A program made the translations under genes and the position numbers. From Rotaria sordida (lineage: Eukaryota; Rotifera; Eurotatoria; Philodinida; Philodinidae): a DNA stretch of 64,000 nucleotides. The DNA lies in assembly GCA_905250125.1 (NCBI GenBank), contig CAJNOL010000298.1, positions 1-64,000 of the forward strand. The letters run 5' to 3'. The notes beneath the pieces are model-generated. The model worked only from the letters and a program-made list of their open reading frames with translations, did not search any database and had not been told where the DNA came from. Of the stretch, positions 59,301 through 64,000 are shown piece by piece (position 1 is the first letter of the stretch; each line of letters begins with the position of its first letter).

Positions 59301-62300
59301 AAAGCTAAAAATCATTCCTATTTCTCAATCGTAATATGTCCGACAGAACTGAAATCTTTTCTATAGATACTGACACTATTTGAAGTGCTTAGTGTTTTTG
59401 GTTTCTTTTTATCTTGTTCCATTCGAATACAAAGATCAAAAACAAAAAAATAGGCATTTCAAGCAGTGTCCAGTACCTGTAAAAAAAAACGTTTCAGCTC
59501 TCTCGAACGTACTATGTTGGAGAAATTAAAAGAGATTCTACACTTTTTTTGTGTAAAAATTGATTTTCGAGAACAATGAAAATCGAATTTTCTTATATGG
59601 ATGAGGACTTTTTTCTCCAACTAACTAAAGTGATCGAAAACTGGCCGTGTTTAATGATGTTAGAAATCCATGACCCATGTTTTCAGCACCTTTGGAATGA
59701 AAAATAATCATTATCATTAGAAAAATTTTGCATACAAAGAATAATCTTATCACAAGTTTTTCTGCTAGGAATTTCGAGAATTTTGTTTAATAAGAGTACT
59801 AACTAACAACGAAGAACCCCGATTTATATGGCGTTTGGTAGATGATACTTCGAAACTATACTAGCAATGAAAAACTAAAAATCGAAAAGCTTTTGATGTT
59901 AACATCCGGAAAGAGATTAGCCTGAAATAGATTGTCTACTAAATCTTTCGCTATCTGTTGTCAAGCACATGACTAGGTCTTGATATTTTAGCATGCAAGT
60001 TGAACCAGTCTATGCTTTTTTTTTTAGTCAAAAAATTAGGTGATTTAATCAGAGGTTGTTGCCTCTGAGTCCTATTCACCAACACAATGGTTATTCGGAT
60101 GACAGTTTTTTTGCATGGTACTTTAAATTACAACAAAGCCTATGTACAAGTTTCAGCTCGAGTCACTGAACTATTACTGAGTTATGATCTTCAAAAGTCA
60201 GCAGATAGGTTTTTCTCATCCGAATGATCATAGAAAAATGGCTACAATTCTAGGAAAGATTCATGAACTTCGATAAAATTAATACAGTAGTTAATCGGAA
60301 CAAATCACTAAATAACGAAGAATGAACTGATTCACAAAGTTCTTCGGTTTCAGAGTTATAAAATGAAGAGGATAAATAGGGGTGATCCATCCATCATAAT
60401 TTTCATTCCATTTAAACACTCGAGGTAAGTTCGTATCATAGGCCTACATTCTTAATGGAATATGTGCACACAAATTTTTCCACCATATAGCATATATGGT
60501 AATCGCAATACCGAGAGATGGGAGACTTTTGTCTACTGCCGCATTTTTTTGAAACAATAATTTTTTTTACTCGTATGTGTTCAACTGTATTTGAACTCAT
60601 ATTCCAAATTTTGATTTGATATTGTCCATTAGCAAAAAGAAATACGTCTTGACCCATTGGTACAATTGTTTCAACATCATTCTAATATTTAATATAAAAA
60701 ACAATATAATTAAATAAAATAAATAATTCAAATACTTCTAAAATACATTCTTGAACAGCAACTAATTTTGGTTCATTATTAATTAAACACCAAATATGAA
60801 TACTACCAACTTTATCACCAATTAGTAATCGTTCGCCAATAGTATCACATGCTGCTGCTCCAGTATAAATATTCTAAAATTTTGAATTGATTAATTCATA
60901 TTCTAATATATTGAAATATTTCTTACTTGAACTTCTGATTCTCGTCGTTCTAACATATGTAATGGTCTTAAATTCCAATTAATATGATAAAAAAGTAAAT
61001 TTTGTCGAGTGACACATGCTATCCATTCAGTTGTATTGAATACAAATAATACTGAAAGAATGTTATCAGATTTACACTAGAAAAAACAAACAACAAATTC
61101 AATTTTATTCCGATGATTAAAAATATTTTTGAATAAATTTATTTAACCCTTTAGTTATGGGACTCGTATAGATACGGACTAAGCTTTTATGTAGATTATA
61201 ACTTTTACAATTTTCTCCCTTAATTCGGCTATACGGTGCTCTCCCTTTCCTTTATGCTTGTAATATCGCTGTACATGTATGTCAAGTTGAAAAAAAAGAA
61301 GTTATGGATTTCAAAATCTGTGAGAATTCATAGGCTCTCTAATCCTAAAATCGTTCAAAGGCTTATGAAACCAAACAGAAATCCGTAAAATTGCAAGAAT
61401 GCTACAATCATTGTGGCTCCGGAAAGGTTCGATGAGTAATGAAACTCTAATCTTACACAAGATAATACGTTCAATTTTATTAGATTCATATTATGATAAG
61501 AAAACCCCCAGGATTATTCATGGAGTTACGTAAGGTTCTGCACAACTCCGCTTGACTCTGCAAGTACTGAATTACATGGTGTTGGTTGAAACCTAACTCA
61601 GTTTACTGTGTTCCTTTGACGTATATATCCGATTCTAGACTTGTATGAGCAAACTCACACTTTTTGTCATCTTTGTAATAACTCTATAGCCAAAGGGTTA
61701 AATATAGATGTCTTTAAAATGTATTAAACTACGATAATCTGTACGGCAGGGCGTACAATCACTTAAATAACAAATTCAATTTCTATATTAAAATATTTAG
61801 ATCTATTGTCACGATACTATTAAATGATACGTACAGGATATATCCTCTGACGGAGTATGCAGCGGAACGGTATATATATTACATATGGGTAAGATAGTTT
61901 CGGCCCCATCGAAACAAACACCAACATTTTTCTATTGAGAGCGATAGTTTTTATGGTCATGTAAAAGTTGCGTTGAATGTCATATTGTCATGTATTTTAA
62001 ATAGATAAGGATAAGATGATACTGGTTCGAGTTCCACTGGAATCAAAAATGATTGATCCTACTCATGCCTAATATATATAATTCATCTATATTCTGAATT
62101 CATACTCTCAGAGAGCATAAAACCGATGTGAAACTAATTGTGACTTTGATTTTCTGATATAATTTCTATTCCAATGAAATTTATTTTTACATTAAGAGAA
62201 ATTCGATTTCTTTCTCTTGACTTTATAACATCTTCAATGCTGAAAGATGACATGTACAACTGATACCAATAAACTAAAAGAATGAAAATTATTCCGTTTA

Positions 62301-63799
62301 TTCTCTTCTATATTGCTCAAAATGAATATATGTCAAGAAAATATTGGATTCTTATTGAGTGACACTCACTGTTATACTATAAATTAATTCATTTCGTTTC
62401 CAATCAACAAATAAAACAATTTTAGGTTTATCACGTGAAATAATAAGAATTAAATCATCATCTGTTTTGGGTGAAAATAATAATAAACTTATATAAGAAC
62501 CAAATTGATCTTTACGTATTTCAGTTATTGTTCGAAGTTTTACATGATCCCAAATATGTATTAAAGCTCGTTGATTAATTTTTGATGAAGGTATTTCACT
62601 TGATGCAACTAATGATTGATATTGATGAATATGAACACTATTATGTTTATAAAAACAAAAAACATATACATATTTATATAAATTCTAATTTGAAATAGTT
62701 CTTACCAAGTGATCAAATTATTATGTTTTGTATAGAAGCGTTGTTGTTTTAATTTTGATTCATATAAAATACAAATTGAACCAATAACATAAAGTATTTC
62801 ATTTTCTGGAAGAGTATAAAGTCTTTTTGTTAATTCATTTTCACCAAGATAACCATGACTAAAAAGAAATCAAATAAAGAGATGTTTTTTTTTTAATATT
62901 TTTAACCTACATCCAACTTAATGATAATTTTGAATTTTCAACAACTATCAAAACAAAAATATAAATTAAAGTTTAATAAAGAAATTTTTTATATTTATTT
63001 TGAAATAAATATTACTTGGTTTCGAAGGACGTTTGTAATTAGTTCTATTAATCGATCGTCGTGGCCATTGACGATCCGTAAATAATTCATGTGGTGTCAT
63101 TGTTCCTAAATAATGTTTTGCATGTACATATTCATTTTCTGTACATCCAATAAATGTATCGCTTATTTTAATTATATTGAATAATTTTGAAAAACTTTTT
63201 ATTTCTACAAAACTATCTTTTGTCATACCAAATAAATGTCTTATATTTTCATGATTTGTATAATGAGAAAGTAAATCTGTTACTTGATCTTGTAACCATT
63301 GCTCAAATGTTTGTGTTACATTTCGATTAAAAATCACACTTTCATACATATTTAATTGTGAATAAGGTAATAAAAAAATTTGTTCATTATTAGGAGGTGG
63401 TGAATGCCAACGTGGATGAACAGATAATCGTGTATTCCAATAAGGAATTGTATCTTGTTGTGTATTTATATTTAGACTTGGATCTATTTCATCGGTAAAT
63501 AAAGTATGCATATAACGATAATTTGTTCGAATGAATGCTCCGGATGCAACAACATATGATTGACGATTCTGAAATTGATTAATAGAACGAATTTCTTGAC
63601 CAGTTAATGAATAAACATGTTTTATAGCACCAGTCGGTAAACGAAGTCTTGATTGACGATCAAGATAATTAAGAAATGCTTCCCAAGATTTAAGATCATA
63701 TTCATTAATAGCTAATTTAACACCATGATGATATTCATCACCATTACGAAAAAATCGAACTAAAACACCTTGAAGTGCATGAGCATTTACTGATGGCAT
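56383..63799 (-). CDS. Doublecortin-EMAP (DCX-EMAP-like) microtubule-associated WD40 protein
   Basis: Fifteen exons in transcription order: 63016-63799, 62911-62944, 62706-62858, 62370-62637, 60927-61076, 60736-60873, 60571-60681, 58858-58998, 58679-58810, 58458-58617, 58276-58376, 58119-58206, 57971-58063, 56592-56698, 56383-56526; 867 residues from the ATG at 63797-63799. Residues about 8-95 are a doublecortin domain (VRFFRNGDEYHHGVKLAIN, TGAIKHVYSLTGQEIRS, SYVVASG). An EMAP/HELP-type core follows (LSLSWIHGYLG, PENEILYVIGS), then WD repeats (KDGQLRLL, GQYQIKIWNM, SDRYLFKWN, LHPERNIIVLGTETSKLLIYD). The frame is also open upstream through an acceptor at 63817-63818, so the first exon may be internal and a second doublecortin domain may lie outside the window. 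Such proteins bind microtubules in sensory cilia. Confidence 0.85.
61147..61697. mobile_element. TTAA-flanked piggyBac-type element in a DCX-EMAP intron
   Basis: TTAA at 61143-61146 and 61698-61701 bound 551 bp with inverted ends CCCTTTAGTTATGG and (complement) CCCTTTGGCTATAG. It has the same TTAACCCTTT terminus as the element at 34365. No open frame. Confidence 0.75.
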
Positions 63800-63816
63800 A
63801 ACAGCAAGTGTTCGAG

Positions 63817-64000
63817 CTATGATTAGAAAAAAATCAAATCAAATCAATTAATCAAATTTCAAAATCGATACATCTATTTGATGATAACTTCAATTCAATT
63901 CTTCCATGTATATACTTAGATATTCTAGTAAGTTTTTTAGTTTTTTGATCAATAAAAAAACCTTATAAATTTTCTTTTTGAATTCAATTTATTATGATGC
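63817..64000. other. Upstream of, or intron before, the first DCX-EMAP exon
   Basis: AT-rich, ends in a usable splice acceptor (TCATAG on the minus strand) just before the coding frame. No exon recognised within it. Confidence 0.4.

Noticed and set aside
58999..60570. Hidden exon in the long DCX-EMAP intron
   Set aside because: Phases of the flanking exons already join (both phase 0) and no open block with WD-type pattern is present in the intron.
1..64000. tRNA, rRNA and CRISPR arrays
   Set aside because: No T-loop GGTTCGA-type box with a matching acceptor, no rRNA-like blocks, and no regularly spaced repeats with unique spacers were seen. A covariance-model scan would be needed to exclude degenerate tRNAs.

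Overview
The window is nuclear DNA from an AT-rich invertebrate with small introns, mostly 50-100 bp. It is probably a bdelloid rotifer. That assignment is an inference from the type of gene families (ADP-ribosyltransferase-TPR, rotifer-style F-box), the intron style and the dense small DNA transposons; no marker gene was checked. Gene models were built by hand from reading frames and GT-AG junctions. In every multi-exon model below the exon phases close exactly on the stop codon.

Layout. 1-320 is the 5' end of a minus-strand membrane-protein gene. About 2.0-6.6 kb is a graveyard of a decayed non-LTR retrotransposon (zinc-knuckle ORF1, endonuclease and RT-linker fragments) with a GTAC-rich element inside it. 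7.7-11.7 kb holds an inward-rectifier K+ channel, an unrecognised 8-exon gene with two in-frame microexons, a 38-residue one-helix microprotein, and a divergent tail-anchored syntaxin-like protein whose stop codon overlaps that of the microprotein. 11.7-14.3 kb is intergenic with two inverted-repeat elements. 14.3-23.0 kb is a complete TEP1 (telomerase/vault protein) gene on the minus strand, divergent from CEP78 (23.7-27.2 kb).

28.5-38.3 kb is an accessory island. It holds an LTR-like block, an ADP-ribosyltransferase-TPR gene damaged by a palindrome and a frameshift, a 1-kb tandem duplication, a 555-bp foldback element, a TTAA-flanked element, and an F-box pseudogene split by a hAT element that itself carries a second hAT-like insertion.

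40.2-63.8 kb is gene-dense again: RPGRIP1L (23 exons), an NSD-type PWWP protein lacking SET, a CIMIP2/FAM166-like microtubule inner protein, LRRC49, and a doublecortin-EMAP WD40 protein. Five of the genes (CEP78, RPGRIP1L, CIMIP2-like, LRRC49, DCX-EMAP) belong to families of centrioles, ciliary transition zones or axonemal microtubules, so about 40 kb is strongly enriched for ciliary functions.
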